A stretch of DNA of 39,720 bases, from the NCBI RefSeq assembly GCF_000331535.1, contig NZ_AMZN01000139.1, positions 1 to 39,720 of the forward strand, read 5' to 3'. The notes beneath the pieces are model-generated. The model worked only from the letters and a program-made list of their open reading frames with translations. It did not search any database and was not told where the DNA came from. Shown here one piece after another: positions 24,668 through 34,377 of this stretch. Source of the DNA: Fulvivirga imtechensis AK7. GTDB taxonomy: Bacteria > Bacteroidota > Bacteroidia > Cytophagales > Cyclobacteriaceae. Position numbers and translations under genes: made by a program. Every line of letters begins with the position of its first letter. The stretch's first letter is position 1.

Positions 24668-26899
24668 ATGAGTAAACGGTTAAATAAGTATGCGGTAGAT
24701 TTAAAAAGCATTAAGAAATCTATTTTTAGCAGCCCGGGAAGAGATATCCCATCCGGCATTGTAGTTTTTCTGGTCGCACTTCCGTTGTGTCTGGGTATTG
24801 CATTAGCTTGTGGTGCGCCTTTGATTTCCGGCCTGATATCCGGGATTATCGGGGGTATAGTAATAGGCGCTATCAGTCAATCAGATATCAGCGTTAGCGG
24901 ACCAGCGGCCAGCCTTACGGCAGTAGTGTTGGTGGCCATACAAAGCCTTGGAAGCTTTGAAGTTTTTTTACTCTCTCTGACAATAGGAGGCATGCTGCAG
25001 CTTTTACTAGGCATACTAAAAGCTGGAATAATTGCGGACTACATGCCCACCAGTATCATTAAAGGCCTCCTGGCTGCCATCGGTATAATACTCATCTTTT
25101 CGCAAATCCCTTATGCACTTGGAATAGAGCAGAACAGCCGTCTAATGGATTATTCCCGTAATTTTATTCTCTATCCACCAGATATTGAAATGATCCTTGG
25201 CTCATTGGCTCCAGGGGCATTGGTTTTAACCATTATTTCACTATTGATCCTGATCTTTTGGGATAAGACGTTTTTAAGGAAAATCAAGCTTCTTCCTCCG
25301 TTTTTGGTGGTGGTAATATTAGGTGTATTCATCAATATATTCTTCAAATTCTTTATTCCTTCTTTTTACCTTGAAGGCACTCACCTGGTAAACATCCCCA
25401 GCATCGATGCGTTATCTTCATTTTTTGCCTTTCCCGATTTCGGAGCCATAGGCAATATCAATGTATGGACTTACGGGTTTACTATTGCCATAATAGCCTC
25501 CATTGCTACGTTATTGGCAATAGAGGCGGCAGATAACCTCGACCCACATAAAAGAATAAGCCCACCCAATAGAGAGCTCATAGCCCAAGGCATTGGAAAT
25601 ACTCTGGCTGGCTTGATCGGGGGTATTCCTATTACATCCGTAATCGTCAGAAGCTCCGTAAATATTGAAGCAGGGGCAGAAACAAAATTATCAACCATCA
25701 TACATGGCATACTATTGCTGGCAAGTGTACTGGTGATCAGCTCGGTGATCAACCTGATCCCCCTGGCGTCACTCGCTGCCATACTCCTAATGGTTGGTTA
25801 TAAGCTTGCTTCTGTTTCCATTTTTAAATCAATGTATGCCAGGGGGTGGAATCAGTTTATTCCATTTATTGTCACCGCCATAGCCATAGTGGTCACTGAT
25901 GTACTGCTCGGAGTATTGATTGGCACGGCCATTAGCATTTTCTTTTTGCTAAGAGGAAATTACTACAATCCATTTCAAATTGAGAGGATCAAGTCAAAAG
26001 AAGGGGAAAAGATCCGTCTGGAACTCTCTAACGAAGTATCTTTTCTTAACAAACCTGCCATAAAAAAAACATTGTGGAACCTGCCTGAGAATGGCGAGGT
26101 AGTGATTGACGCTACTTTTTCCACATATGTTGAACCTGATGTAATCGAGCTACTGCATGATTATAAAGATACCTTTGCCAAAGAAAATGATATTAATATC
26201 ACTATTACAGGTCTGCGGGAAAGCTATCACTCAGATGCTAAACTTGATTTGATCAAAGAACCCTACGTCAAAAAAGAGATTTCCACCCCTGAAGAAATTT
26301 TGGATTACCTGAAACAAGGCAACCAGGGTTATGTCGCGGGTAACCTCGTGTCGAGAAGATTAAGAAATAAGGAGTTGATGGATTTTATTAGAGATGCTCC
26401 CCTGGCAACAGTGGTGAATTGCCTTGATATGAGAGAACCTTTAAACATGCTGTTGAATTCAGGTATTGGCGATCTTATACCCATAAAAGCTGCAGGTAAC
26501 CTTATGGGGACCCATTTGATCCATAGTACGGAAATAGCCTGCCGAAAGCAGGGCGCACGTCTTATTTTGCTAATGGGCAACTCCGGGAATTCCTTTATTA
26601 AGGATGCCCTTGAATGTCATCTTGCAGGCAAAGACTCCTACCTGCAACCCTTAATTGCTCCTGCGTTGGCTTCCGGAGAATTCAGTGAGGAAAGGCTCCG
26701 GACTGAGCAAATAAATGCTTTGGCAGACTCCATTGTATTATGGAATCTGAAACTATCAGTATCAAGCATTATACAACAAAACGAATATATTAAAGAAGAA
26801 GTGACCAAAGGAAACCTTGGTGTATGCTCCGGGTTCTTCAATCGGGAAACCGGAAAAATTGACTTTTCTCCGCTATATCAGGTAAACGGTAAGAACTAA
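24668..26899 (+). CDS. SulP family anion transporter fused to a degenerate beta-carbonic anhydrase domain
   Basis: The 743-residue protein likely takes up bicarbonate or sulfate. The SulP membrane domain (about 25-428) begins DIPSGIVVFLVALPLCLGIA and contains a GNTLAGLIGGIPITSVIVRS segment (310-329). A STAS-like region follows (about 440-530). Residues about 540-743 align with beta-carbonic anhydrases: VVNCLDMR (582-589) corresponds to the CxDSR motif, AAGNL (608-612) to the conserved AGN segment, and GNSGNS (637-642) to GHxxCG. In this reading Cys585, Asp587 and Arg589 are kept, but the zinc ligands His and Cys are Asn638 and Asn641. Fusions of SulP with carbonic anhydrase are known; here the enzyme half appears inactive and may be regulatory. 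Confidence 0.9.
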   Translation: MSKRLNKYAVDLKSIKKSIFSSPGRDIPSGIVVFLVALPLCLGIALACGAPLISGLISGIIGGIVIGAISQSDISVSGPAASLTAVVLVAIQSLGSFEVFLLSLTIGGMLQLLLGILKAGIIADYMPTSIIKGLLAAIGIILIFSQIPYALGIEQNSRLMDYSRNFILYPPDIEMILGSLAPGALVLTIISLLILIFWDKTFLRKIKLLPPFLVVVILGVFINIFFKFFIPSFYLEGTHLVNIPSIDALSSFFAFPDFGAIGNINVWTYGFTIAIIASIATLLAIEAADNLDPHKRISPPNRELIAQGIGNTLAGLIGGIPITSVIVRSSVNIEAGAETKLSTIIHGILLLASVLVISSVINLIPLASLAAILLMVGYKLASVSIFKSMYARGWNQFIPFIVTAIAIVVTDVLLGVLIGTAISIFFLLRGNYYNPFQIERIKSKEGEKIRLELSNEVSFLNKPAIKKTLWNLPENGEVVIDATFSTYVEPDVIELLHDYKDTFAKENDINITITGLRESYHSDAKLDLIKEPYVKKEISTPEEILDYLKQGNQGYVAGNLVSRRLRNKELMDFIRDAPLATVVNCLDMREPLNMLLNSGIGDLIPIKAAGNLMGTHLIHSTEIACRKQGARLILLMGNSGNSFIKDALECHLAGKDSYLQPLIAPALASGEFSEERLRTEQINALADSIVLWNLKLSVSSIIQQNEYIKEEVTKGNLGVCSGFFNRETGKIDFSPLYQVNGKN

Positions 26900-27023
26900 G
26901 AACTCTTACCACTTGCTCATGCCATCCATAGTGACCGGGAATGATCCCCTGGCTAATACACCGAGAGGAGACTATCGCACCTCGATTGCCGTCTCACATC
27001 ATCTCATCTCACATCTCCTACCT

Positions 27024-27752
27024 TCATTTAACCCAGGAAGCATTACCCAGATGGTGACCCGTGCTATTTCTAAAATGCTCAACAAGATTAAACCCCTGAT
27101 CATGACTTTTTACATAATTACGGACCGATGATGAAATTTTTGTGCCTTTTTTCAAAAGATCATCAGCTATAGGAGCGCTAATGCCCATACCAACAGGAAT
27201 AATACCAGCCCACACATCCAGGTCGTAATCTTCCTTGTCATCCTTTGGCGGGCCTGTCCTTATCTTGGCGGAGGCATGATCTATCTCAATTGCCAAAACG
27301 GTAGTTGCCTTTAATTCTTTGGCGCTAGGCGGCCTCACCTCATTCCACCTGTCGCGAATCAAGTGTTCAGAAATCACATATAGTGCATGTTCTTTATTTT
27401 CATCTGCCACGGGATAGGCGTTACCAAAAACAACTACCGACCGATAGTTCATGGAATGATGAAATGCCGATCGCGCCAAAACCAGTCCATCAACGTGGCT
27501 CACTGCCAGGCTCATAACAACGCCCGCCTCCAGGTTTTTAATCATCCTGCTCGTGGTCGCTCCATGAATATACAATCTGTTTTCCTCCCGACCGTATAGT
27601 GTTGGAATAATGAACGGGCGTCCATCAACCACAAAGCTGATGTGACATAAAAAACCTGCATCCAGAATACCATAGACTGTTTCCTTGTCGTAATGACCTC
27701 TTTCAGGGGCCCTTTTAACTTTGTTCAGTGTAGTAACTTCAAATTGCTCCAT
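27024..27752 (-). CDS. Pyridoxamine 5'-phosphate oxidase-like (FMN-binding split-barrel) protein
   Basis: The 242-residue cytoplasmic protein has the flavin split-barrel pattern: GFLCHISFVVDGRPFIIPT near residues 33-51, LYIHGATTSRMI and VVMSLAVSHVDGLVLARSAF in the centre, then NYRSVVVFGNA. This resembles the Pfam pyridoxamine-oxidase-like/flavin-nucleotide-binding families, whose members bind FMN, heme or F420; the exact reaction is unknown. It is divergent from a MocR regulator, with 86 bases between. This arrangement is often seen for genes controlled by MocR/PdxR-type proteins, so regulation by the neighbour is likely. It faces the SulP gene tail to tail. Confidence 0.85.
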   Translation of the reverse strand: MEQFEVTTLNKVKRAPERGHYDKETVYGILDAGFLCHISFVVDGRPFIIPTLYGREENRLYIHGATTSRMIKNLEAGVVMSLAVSHVDGLVLARSAFHHSMNYRSVVVFGNAYPVADENKEHALYVISEHLIRDRWNEVRPPSAKELKATTVLAIEIDHASAKIRTGPPKDDKEDYDLDVWAGIIPVGMGISAPIADDLLKKGTKISSSVRNYVKSHDQGFNLVEHFRNSTGHHLGNASWVK

Positions 27753-27838
27753 GAGATATTTTTTTTAATTACAGCATAAATTTATAAGCAAACCGGATTA
27801 TCTTTAGGTGCCAATTTTAACTAAACAATGGGTCCGGT

Positions 27839-29290
27839 ATGTTTCCATGGAAAACAGTTATACAGCTTGAAGCTCAATCATCTTCTCCACTATACCTGCA
27901 AATGGTCAATGTTATAGTTCGGGAAATCACATCCGGCAGGCTTCCAAAAGGCAGGAAAATACCAGGTAGTCGTGCAATGGCAGATCTGCTATCGCTCAAT
28001 AGAAAAACGGTGGTGCAGGCTTATGATGAGCTGATGGCCCAGGGATGGCTGGAAGTATTTCCCTCAAAAGGGACTTTTGTGTCTGCAAAGCTACCCGTTA
28101 TTCAGCCGGTGGCCCTAAATCAGGACAGGGTAAGTGAGCCGGAGGAGCTATTGCGCATCAAGTCAACAAACTTTATTCTTCAGTATGAAAATCGCCCCCC
28201 ACATCAGATAGAAATAAATGATGGCGCCCCGGACCACCGTCTGGCGCCCGTTGATTGGATATATAAAGAATGCCGGTCATTGCTGCGCACCGGATATGGC
28301 AAACGTCACTTAAGATATTCACATGTATTGGGGGATGGCAACCTCCGGGAAGTTTTAAGCAAGTATCTTTCTGATACCCGTGGCATGAGCATTGGCACGG
28401 AAAATGTGCTTATCACCCGGGGAAGTCAAATGGGACTATACATCATTCTCAATATTTTAATGGACAAAGGTGATGCTGTTGTAGTAGGTGACACCAGCTA
28501 TGATGCGGCTGACTGGACAGTGCTACAATATGGAGGAAAACTTATCCGTGTAGAGGTAGATGAACATGGTCTCAATATTGAAAAGCTGGAAGTAGTTTTA
28601 AAAACAACGGATATAAAAGCCATATATGTTACTCCGCACCATCACTTTCCTACTACTGTTACATTGTCCACCGAAAGACGTCTCCGGCTATTGGATCTGG
28701 CATTAAAATACAATTTTGCGATCATTGAGGACGACTATGATTACGATTTTCATTATAGTAGCAGCCCGTTGCTACCCCTCGCCAGCCTTAATCACCATGA
28801 GCATGTTATTTACATCGGGTCCTTCAGCAAAATCTTCGCTCCCGCACTGCGGATCGGCTATGTGGTAGCCTCTTCAAGGATCATCAATGAACTAGGTAAA
28901 ATAAGGAGGATCATCGACAGACAGGGAGATCCGGTGCTGGAGCATGTTATGAGCCTGGCGATAGAAACAGGTGAGTTGCAGCGTCATCTAAAAAAAACTT
29001 TAAAGGTATATCAAAACAGAAGAGACCTGTTCTGCCATTTGCTAACAAAATATTTTTCAGACATTTCCACCTTCAAAACGCCTGAAGGGGGAATGGCAAT
29101 CTGGACCAGGTTTGATCAAAAGATAATGGTAGGATCGTATTTTCCCGAATTACTCAAAAAAGGATTGTTTATGAATATTGACAAAGTGTATGTACGCGAA
29201 CTGAATGCTCTCCGCCTGGGCTTTGCATCCGTAAATGAAAAGGAAATAACCCAAGCTATGGACATTATGGCTGATGTTATTAAACCGTAA
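27839..29290 (+). CDS. MocR-type GntR regulator with PLP aminotransferase-like domain (PdxR-like)
   Basis: The 483-residue regulator has a GntR winged helix (about 14-82; SSPLYLQMVNVIVREI, then LLSLNRKTVVQAYDEL) joined to a fold-type I aminotransferase domain (about 125-480). The PLP-binding lysine is Lys331 in GSFSKIFAPALRIGY, and the DDYDYDFHY segment (298-306) supplies the pyridine-binding aspartate. Family members sense PLP or related compounds and control neighbouring genes. Here the divergent PNPOx-like gene is the obvious target, and autoregulation is common. The ATG at 27839 leads directly into the family start; a nearby ATG at 27828 is out of frame. Confidence 0.92.
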   Translation: MFPWKTVIQLEAQSSSPLYLQMVNVIVREITSGRLPKGRKIPGSRAMADLLSLNRKTVVQAYDELMAQGWLEVFPSKGTFVSAKLPVIQPVALNQDRVSEPEELLRIKSTNFILQYENRPPHQIEINDGAPDHRLAPVDWIYKECRSLLRTGYGKRHLRYSHVLGDGNLREVLSKYLSDTRGMSIGTENVLITRGSQMGLYIILNILMDKGDAVVVGDTSYDAADWTVLQYGGKLIRVEVDEHGLNIEKLEVVLKTTDIKAIYVTPHHHFPTTVTLSTERRLRLLDLALKYNFAIIEDDYDYDFHYSSSPLLPLASLNHHEHVIYIGSFSKIFAPALRIGYVVASSRIINELGKIRRIIDRQGDPVLEHVMSLAIETGELQRHLKKTLKVYQNRRDLFCHLLTKYFSDISTFKTPEGGMAIWTRFDQKIMVGSYFPELLKKGLFMNIDKVYVRELNALRLGFASVNEKEITQAMDIMADVIKP

Positions 29291-29342
29291 TGTTATTTAT
29301 GAAAAAAGAGGGGTTTATCGTAATCGTTTCTGGTGACCTTTC

Positions 29343-30761
29343 TTAAATTGCTTTCATTTTAAGCTTTTTCTTCAGCTCTTCTACTGACGATTTAAAGGAG
29401 GCATTGGTATCCATCATATCATTTACCGACTGCACAGCATGGATAACAGTACTATGATCACGTCCACCAAAATGATATCCTATGGCTTTCAGCGAATGAT
29501 TGGTATATTCTTTAGCAAAGTACATAGCGACCTGTCTGGCAATTACAATCTCCTTCTTTCTGATCTTGTCCTTTAGTGAGGCTACCTCTACTTTGAAGTA
29601 CTCCGCTACAGTTTTCTGAATATAATCTATACCAACTTCTGTCTCTATATCGTGAACAATATTCTTAAGGGTCTGCTTTGCCAGTTCAAGGTCTATATCC
29701 ACGCGATTCAGGGATGCATGCGCAATGAGCGAGATCAACACCCCTTCCAACTCCCTGATATTAGTGTCTACGCTATATGCCAGGTATTCAATTACATTGT
29801 CAGGTATGTAGATGCCATCCGTTTGCATCTTGCGCTGGATGATCGCCACCCTCGTTTCATAGTCAGGTTGCTGAAGATCAGCAGTCAGCCCCCATTTAAA
29901 CCTGGAGAGCAATCTTTCCTGTAGTCCTTTAAGGTCTCTGGGTGGGCAGTCGCTGGTCATTACGATCTGCTTTCCGGCCTGATGCAAGTGGTTGAATATG
30001 TGGAAGAATATCTCCTGCGTTCTTTCTTTTCCTGCTAAAAACTGTACATCATCGATGATCAGGATATCCACCTGCATATAGAAATTTTGAAATTCCTGAG
30101 TTTTATTATTGCGTAGCGCATCAATAAATTGGTTCGTAAATTTTTCTGACGATACATAAAGCACAAATCTATCAGACAGGTTGTTCTTTATCTCATTACC
30201 TATGGCTTGTACAAGGTGTGTCTTTCCTAAACCTACACCACCATAAAGCATCAATGGGTTGAATGATGTTACTCCGGGCTTCTGAGCAACAGCATAACCA
30301 GCGGACCTGGCCAGCCGGTTGCAATCACCTTCGATATACGAATCAAAAGTATTGTTGGGGTTTAATTGCGACTCCTGATACAGCGAATCAACAGACTTCA
30401 ACTGAAAAGGAGAAATATATTCTTCTTTAGCCCCGTTTGATCCGAAATTTTTTGCCTGCGTGCGATTGGGCAGACTTACTGACAGGGGGGAAGACTTGCT
30501 GTTACCCTTATCCACAATAACGGAATACTCAAGTCTGGCCTGTGTTCCCATTACTGCTGTTATAGCCTTTTTCAGCACATGCACATAATGCTCCTCGAGC
30601 CATTCGTAGAAAAACTGGCTGGGAACCTGAATGGTTAATACATCATTTGAGCACTTTAAAGGGACAATAGGCTTAAACCAGGTATTAAAACTCTGATCCG
30701 CTACGTTCTCTTTGATCACCCTCAGACAATCACCCCAAACCGTTTCGCAATCGATGTGCAT
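29343..30761 (-). CDS. dnaA: Chromosomal replication initiator protein DnaA
   Basis: DnaA binds DnaA boxes at the origin and opens the duplex. Domain I covers about 1-85 and a short linker about 86-135. The AAA+ domain III has Walker A GGVGLGKT (174-181) and Walker B LIIDD (234-238). Domain IV has the box-recognition signature GGRDHSTV (432-439). The 472 residues fit the family. dnaN and other usual partners are not adjacent, which is frequent in Bacteroidota. One consensus DnaA box (TTATCCACA) occurs inside the coding region at 30508-30516. The gene runs convergent to the MocR gene and divergent from mutA. Confidence 0.98.
   Translation of the reverse strand: MHIDCETVWGDCLRVIKENVADQSFNTWFKPIVPLKCSNDVLTIQVPSQFFYEWLEEHYVHVLKKAITAVMGTQARLEYSVIVDKGNSKSSPLSVSLPNRTQAKNFGSNGAKEEYISPFQLKSVDSLYQESQLNPNNTFDSYIEGDCNRLARSAGYAVAQKPGVTSFNPLMLYGGVGLGKTHLVQAIGNEIKNNLSDRFVLYVSSEKFTNQFIDALRNNKTQEFQNFYMQVDILIIDDVQFLAGKERTQEIFFHIFNHLHQAGKQIVMTSDCPPRDLKGLQERLLSRFKWGLTADLQQPDYETRVAIIQRKMQTDGIYIPDNVIEYLAYSVDTNIRELEGVLISLIAHASLNRVDIDLELAKQTLKNIVHDIETEVGIDYIQKTVAEYFKVEVASLKDKIRKKEIVIARQVAMYFAKEYTNHSLKAIGYHFGGRDHSTVIHAVQSVNDMMDTNASFKSSVEELKKKLKMKAI
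30508..30516 (+). promoter_or_regulatory. Single consensus DnaA box within dnaA
   Basis: TTATCCACA is an exact DnaA box. It lies in the coding sequence for the domain I-II junction. No cluster of boxes and no AT-rich unwinding element is seen near it, so it does not mark an origin. It might serve in autoregulation or be chance. Confidence 0.35.
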
Positions 30762-31031
30762 GTATAAATAATCTTAAAAGATTGGTATTGTAAATAAACC
30801 CTCCAAGAGAAAAGGGTAACAAATTTGTGAAAAAAAACACGAACATAAAAGGCTCATCTAAGGGTATTTTTCAACATTTTTTCCTCAGTTTACTTGGAAA
30901 CAATTAAAAGAATATGAATTCTTCAAAATGTATAAATCAATAATTTAGCCTCTCCGAACTTCCCTTTCCATACCTCTCAGTAAATAGTCCAAAAAGCTTA
31001 ACTTTACAGAGCAAACTTACATTATTTATTG

Positions 31032-32186
31032 ATGAGTAGACAAAAGGAAAATTTATTCAGCGATTTTAGGGCTGTTTCAAAGAAAGAATGGGCGGAGAAA
31101 GCCAGGGAAGACCTGAAGAATGAAGACGTTTTTGAAAAGTATAACTGGGCCTTGGAAGAAGGGCTTGTGCTTCAGCCGTACTACGATAGAGGTGACTTGA
31201 CGGACTCTGCCAAAGCATTTCATAATCGTTTGCTTATAAAAGACAATACCACAGGCGAACCGCGTGAGTGGGAAAATATTCAAAAAATAGTGGTCAGCGA
31301 TGCCCGAATCGCCAATAAGACCGCTTTAGAAGCATTAAATAATGGAGCTGATGGAGTTATATTCGACCTTAGTAAAACAGCGGCCATTGTTCCGCTCGAA
31401 GAACTGCTTGAAAGCATCCTGATCGACTATTGTAGCATATCCTTCATCTTCAACAACAATTATGCGGCCTACCTGGAGTATTATAATAACTATGTCAGGA
31501 ATAAAGGTATAGACATACTGGCCCTCAAAGGTTTTATAGCGCTCAACCATGCTGGTCAGGGCTCATTCCTTGAAGTTTTTGACCAAACTATCAATTATTC
31601 CAACATAAAGAGCATTGCTATACGATCAGAAAAAAACAAAGCGTCTGAAGAAGTTGCAGAATTGCTAACAAAAGCCGTATCACACATCAATGCAATTGTT
31701 GATACAGGCATTGATCCTCAACAGGCGCTTTCCAACCTGGCGGTCATTACGAACATTTCCGGCAACTACTTTGGCGAAATAGCCAAAGTGAGAGCGATAC
31801 GTCAGCTTTTCTTTCAGGTGGCCAGGGCATATGGTATTGAGGATTTCAACCCTGAAGATCTCTACATCCATTGCATATCCCCAGCCTGGACGGATGAAAA
31901 GTATCAACCACATGCCAATATGCTGAAAGCAACAACTGCTGCCATGGCTGCCGTACTTGGCGGGTGTAACAGCCTTACAGTTGACCCTGAAGACTATAAC
32001 AATCCTTTAATGGTACGAATAGCAAGAAACGTGAGTCATATATTGAAAGAAGAATCTTATTTAAATAAAACGGCTGATCCCGTTGCAGGAGCTTACTTCA
32101 TAGAAGTAGTCACTGATGAGATAGCCAAAAATGCATGGACGATGTTCCAGAAAGAAGTAGCCAGGAAAGAGGAGGTACAGAAATGA
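31032..32186 (+). CDS. mutA: Methylmalonyl-CoA mutase small (beta) subunit, short form
   Basis: The protein is the non-catalytic partner of MutB in the conversion of methylmalonyl-CoA and succinyl-CoA. Its 384 residues cover the N-terminal segment and the TIM-barrel domain. Recognisable parts are [12 protein letters not shown] near the start and [35 protein letters not shown] in the barrel, and the sequence ends soon after [17 protein letters not shown]. The degenerate C-terminal B12-binding-like domain of long small subunits (about 600 residues in Porphyromonas or Propionibacterium) is absent. The open frame begins at a TTG (31029), but the ATG at 31032 is the natural start. Its stop overlaps the mutB start (ATGA), showing translational coupling. 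Confidence 0.9.
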   Translation: MSRQKENLFSDFRAVSKKEWAEKAREDLKNEDVFEKYNWALEEGLVLQPYYDRGDLTDSAKAFHNRLLIKDNTTGEPREWENIQKIVVSDARIANKTALEALNNGADGVIFDLSKTAAIVPLEELLESILIDYCSISFIFNNNYAAYLEYYNNYVRNKGIDILALKGFIALNHAGQGSFLEVFDQTINYSNIKSIAIRSEKNKASEEVAELLTKAVSHINAIVDTGIDPQQALSNLAVITNISGNYFGEIAKVRAIRQLFFQVARAYGIEDFNPEDLYIHCISPAWTDEKYQPHANMLKATTAAMAAVLGGCNSLTVDPEDYNNPLMVRIARNVSHILKEESYLNKTADPVAGAYFIEVVTDEIAKNAWTMFQKEVARKEEVQK

Positions 32187-34312
32187 TGAAACCGGATTTT
32201 AACAACATATCATACAACAAGTATCAGCCGGAGGAGATTCTCTCTAAAGAGCCGGGAAGCTGGTCATCGGCTGAAAAAATCGCTATCAAGCATTTATATA
32301 ATAAAGAAGATTTTGATCAACTGCCACATACGGGATTTTCTGCCGGCATTGCTCCTTTTTTAAGAGGGCCGTACACCACCATGTATGCGAGCAGGCCATG
32401 GACCATTCGCCAGTATGCCGGCTTTTCCACTGCGGAGGAGTCTAACGCTTTTTATAGAAGGAATTTGGCAGCGGGCCAAAAGGGACTGTCGGTGGCTTTT
32501 GACCTGGCTACACACCGGGGTTATGACTCTGATCACCCCAGGGTAGCTGGTGATGTTGGCAAAGCAGGTGTAGCTATAGATTCTATTGAAGATATGAAGG
32601 TACTTTTTGACCAGATCCCACTGGACAAGATGTCTGTCTCCATGACCATGAATGGCGCTGTAATCCCTATCATGGCATTTTATATTGCGGCAGCAGAGGA
32701 GCAGGGCGTAAAACCGGAACAACTGAGCGGTACTATACAGAATGATATCCTGAAGGAATTTATGGTGCGCAACACTTATATCTACCCACCTATCCCTTCC
32801 ATGAAGATCATCGCGGACATTTTCGCATATACTTCCAAAAACATGCCGCGTTTTAACTCCATCAGTATAAGCGGCTATCATATGCAGGAAGCTGGTGCTA
32901 CAGCAGATATAGAACTGGCCTATACACTGGCAGACGGATTGGAATACCTCAGAGCAGGGATCAAAGCAGGTATGGACATCGATGATTTCGCACCACGGCT
33001 GTCCTTTTTCTGGGCTATAGGTATGAACCATTTCATGGAAATTGCCAAAATGCGTGCCGGAAGGTTGCTTTGGGCCAGGCTTGTAAAGCAATTCAACCCT
33101 AAAAACTCTAAATCCATGGCGCTGCGCACGCATTGCCAAACCTCGGGGTGGAGCCTTACCGAACAGGACCCATATAATAATGTGACGCGCACCTGCATAG
33201 AAGCGCTGGCAGCAGCACTAGGCCATACACAATCACTACATACCAATGCTTTGGATGAGGCCATTGCCCTGCCTACAGACTTTTCCGCCCGAATAGCCCG
33301 CAATACGCAACTCTACCTTCAAAACGAAACGGGCATTACAAAAGTGGTTGACCCTTGGGGAGGCTCGTATTATGTGGAGAATTTGACGGCAGAGCTCGTA
33401 GAAAGAGCATGGAAACTGATCGAAGAGGTGGAAGAGTTGGGTGGGATGGCAAAAGCTATCGAAAGCGGACTTCCTAAAATGAGGATAGAGGAAGCCGCTG
33501 CGAGAAAACAGGCTCGTATCGACTCAGGAAAAGACATTATAGTAGGCGTAAATAAATACAGGACTGATGAAGCGCCCGACTTTGACATTCTGGAAGTTGA
33601 TAATGCCAAAGTGAGAGATCAGCAGATAGCCCGGCTGGAAAAAATCAGGAGTGAGCGCGACAACCCTTCCGTAGAAGCCGCGCTTGCCGCCATCACACAC
33701 GCTGCTGAAACCGGAGAAGGCAACCTTTTGGAACTGGCCGTGGACGCAGCCAGGAAAAGAGCCTCATTAGGTGAAATATCAGATGCCATGGAAAAAGTAT
33801 TTGGACGTCATAAGGCTACTATACGTTCGATTTCAGGAGTTTATTCAGGTGAAGCAAAAATGGATAATAATTTTAAAGAAGCTAAAACGCTCTCTGACCG
33901 CTTCGCAGAGATGGAAGGAAGAAGACCGAGAATAATGATCGCTAAAATGGGGCAGGATGGCCATGACCGGGGCGCTAAAGTGATAGCAACCAGCTTTGCT
34001 GATCTTGGTTTCGATGTAGACATCGGTCCTTTATTCCAAACCCCGGAAGAAGTAGCACAACAGGCTGCTGAAAACGATGTACACGTAATCGGAGCTTCGA
34101 GCCTGGCGGCAGGTCATAAAACGCTTATTCCTCAGTTGATCCAGGCGCTAAAACGGTTGGGAAGAGAAGATATTATGGTTATTGCAGGAGGAGTCATCCC
34201 GCCAAAAGACTACGACTTTCTCTATTCGGCAGGTGTTAGTGGTGTGTTTGGACCAGGCACCGTGATTGCTGAAGCGGCTAAGAACATATTGAATAAATTA
34301 ATGGAAGATTGA
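32183..34312 (+). CDS. mutB: Methylmalonyl-CoA mutase large (alpha) subunit
   Basis: This adenosylcobalamin-dependent enzyme interconverts methylmalonyl-CoA and succinyl-CoA, linking propionate and branched-chain breakdown to the TCA cycle. The 709-residue protein has the substrate barrel (to about 540; [19 protein letters not shown] is characteristic) and the C-terminal B12 domain, with DGHDRG (His594 is the cobalt ligand), SSLAAGH and GGVIPPKDY. The frame is open to 32135, but that start lies within mutA. The ATG pair at 32183/32186 has a GGAGG at 32171-32175 and overlaps the mutA stop, so coupling is clear. Length and motifs are normal. Confidence 0.96.
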   Translation: MMKPDFNNISYNKYQPEEILSKEPGSWSSAEKIAIKHLYNKEDFDQLPHTGFSAGIAPFLRGPYTTMYASRPWTIRQYAGFSTAEESNAFYRRNLAAGQKGLSVAFDLATHRGYDSDHPRVAGDVGKAGVAIDSIEDMKVLFDQIPLDKMSVSMTMNGAVIPIMAFYIAAAEEQGVKPEQLSGTIQNDILKEFMVRNTYIYPPIPSMKIIADIFAYTSKNMPRFNSISISGYHMQEAGATADIELAYTLADGLEYLRAGIKAGMDIDDFAPRLSFFWAIGMNHFMEIAKMRAGRLLWARLVKQFNPKNSKSMALRTHCQTSGWSLTEQDPYNNVTRTCIEALAAALGHTQSLHTNALDEAIALPTDFSARIARNTQLYLQNETGITKVVDPWGGSYYVENLTAELVERAWKLIEEVEELGGMAKAIESGLPKMRIEEAAARKQARIDSGKDIIVGVNKYRTDEAPDFDILEVDNAKVRDQQIARLEKIRSERDNPSVEAALAAITHAAETGEGNLLELAVDAARKRASLGEISDAMEKVFGRHKATIRSISGVYSGEAKMDNNFKEAKTLSDRFAEMEGRRPRIMIAKMGQDGHDRGAKVIATSFADLGFDVDIGPLFQTPEEVAQQAAENDVHVIGASSLAAGHKTLIPQLIQALKRLGREDIMVIAGGVIPPKDYDFLYSAGVSGVFGPGTVIAEAAKNILNKLMED

Positions 34313-34377
34313 AAATGCCGTTTTAAAATAGTTATATTTATTATAGAAATAACTTACCGAGACTTAATTGCACTAAC

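Noticed and set aside
26913-27131. 72-codon plus-strand frame after the SulP gene
   Set aside because: It overlaps the 3' end of the well-supported PNPOx-like gene on the other strand and shows no conserved motif.
30762-31031. Replication origin next to dnaA
   Set aside because: No cluster of DnaA boxes is seen in the gap; only one box exists, inside the dnaA coding region.
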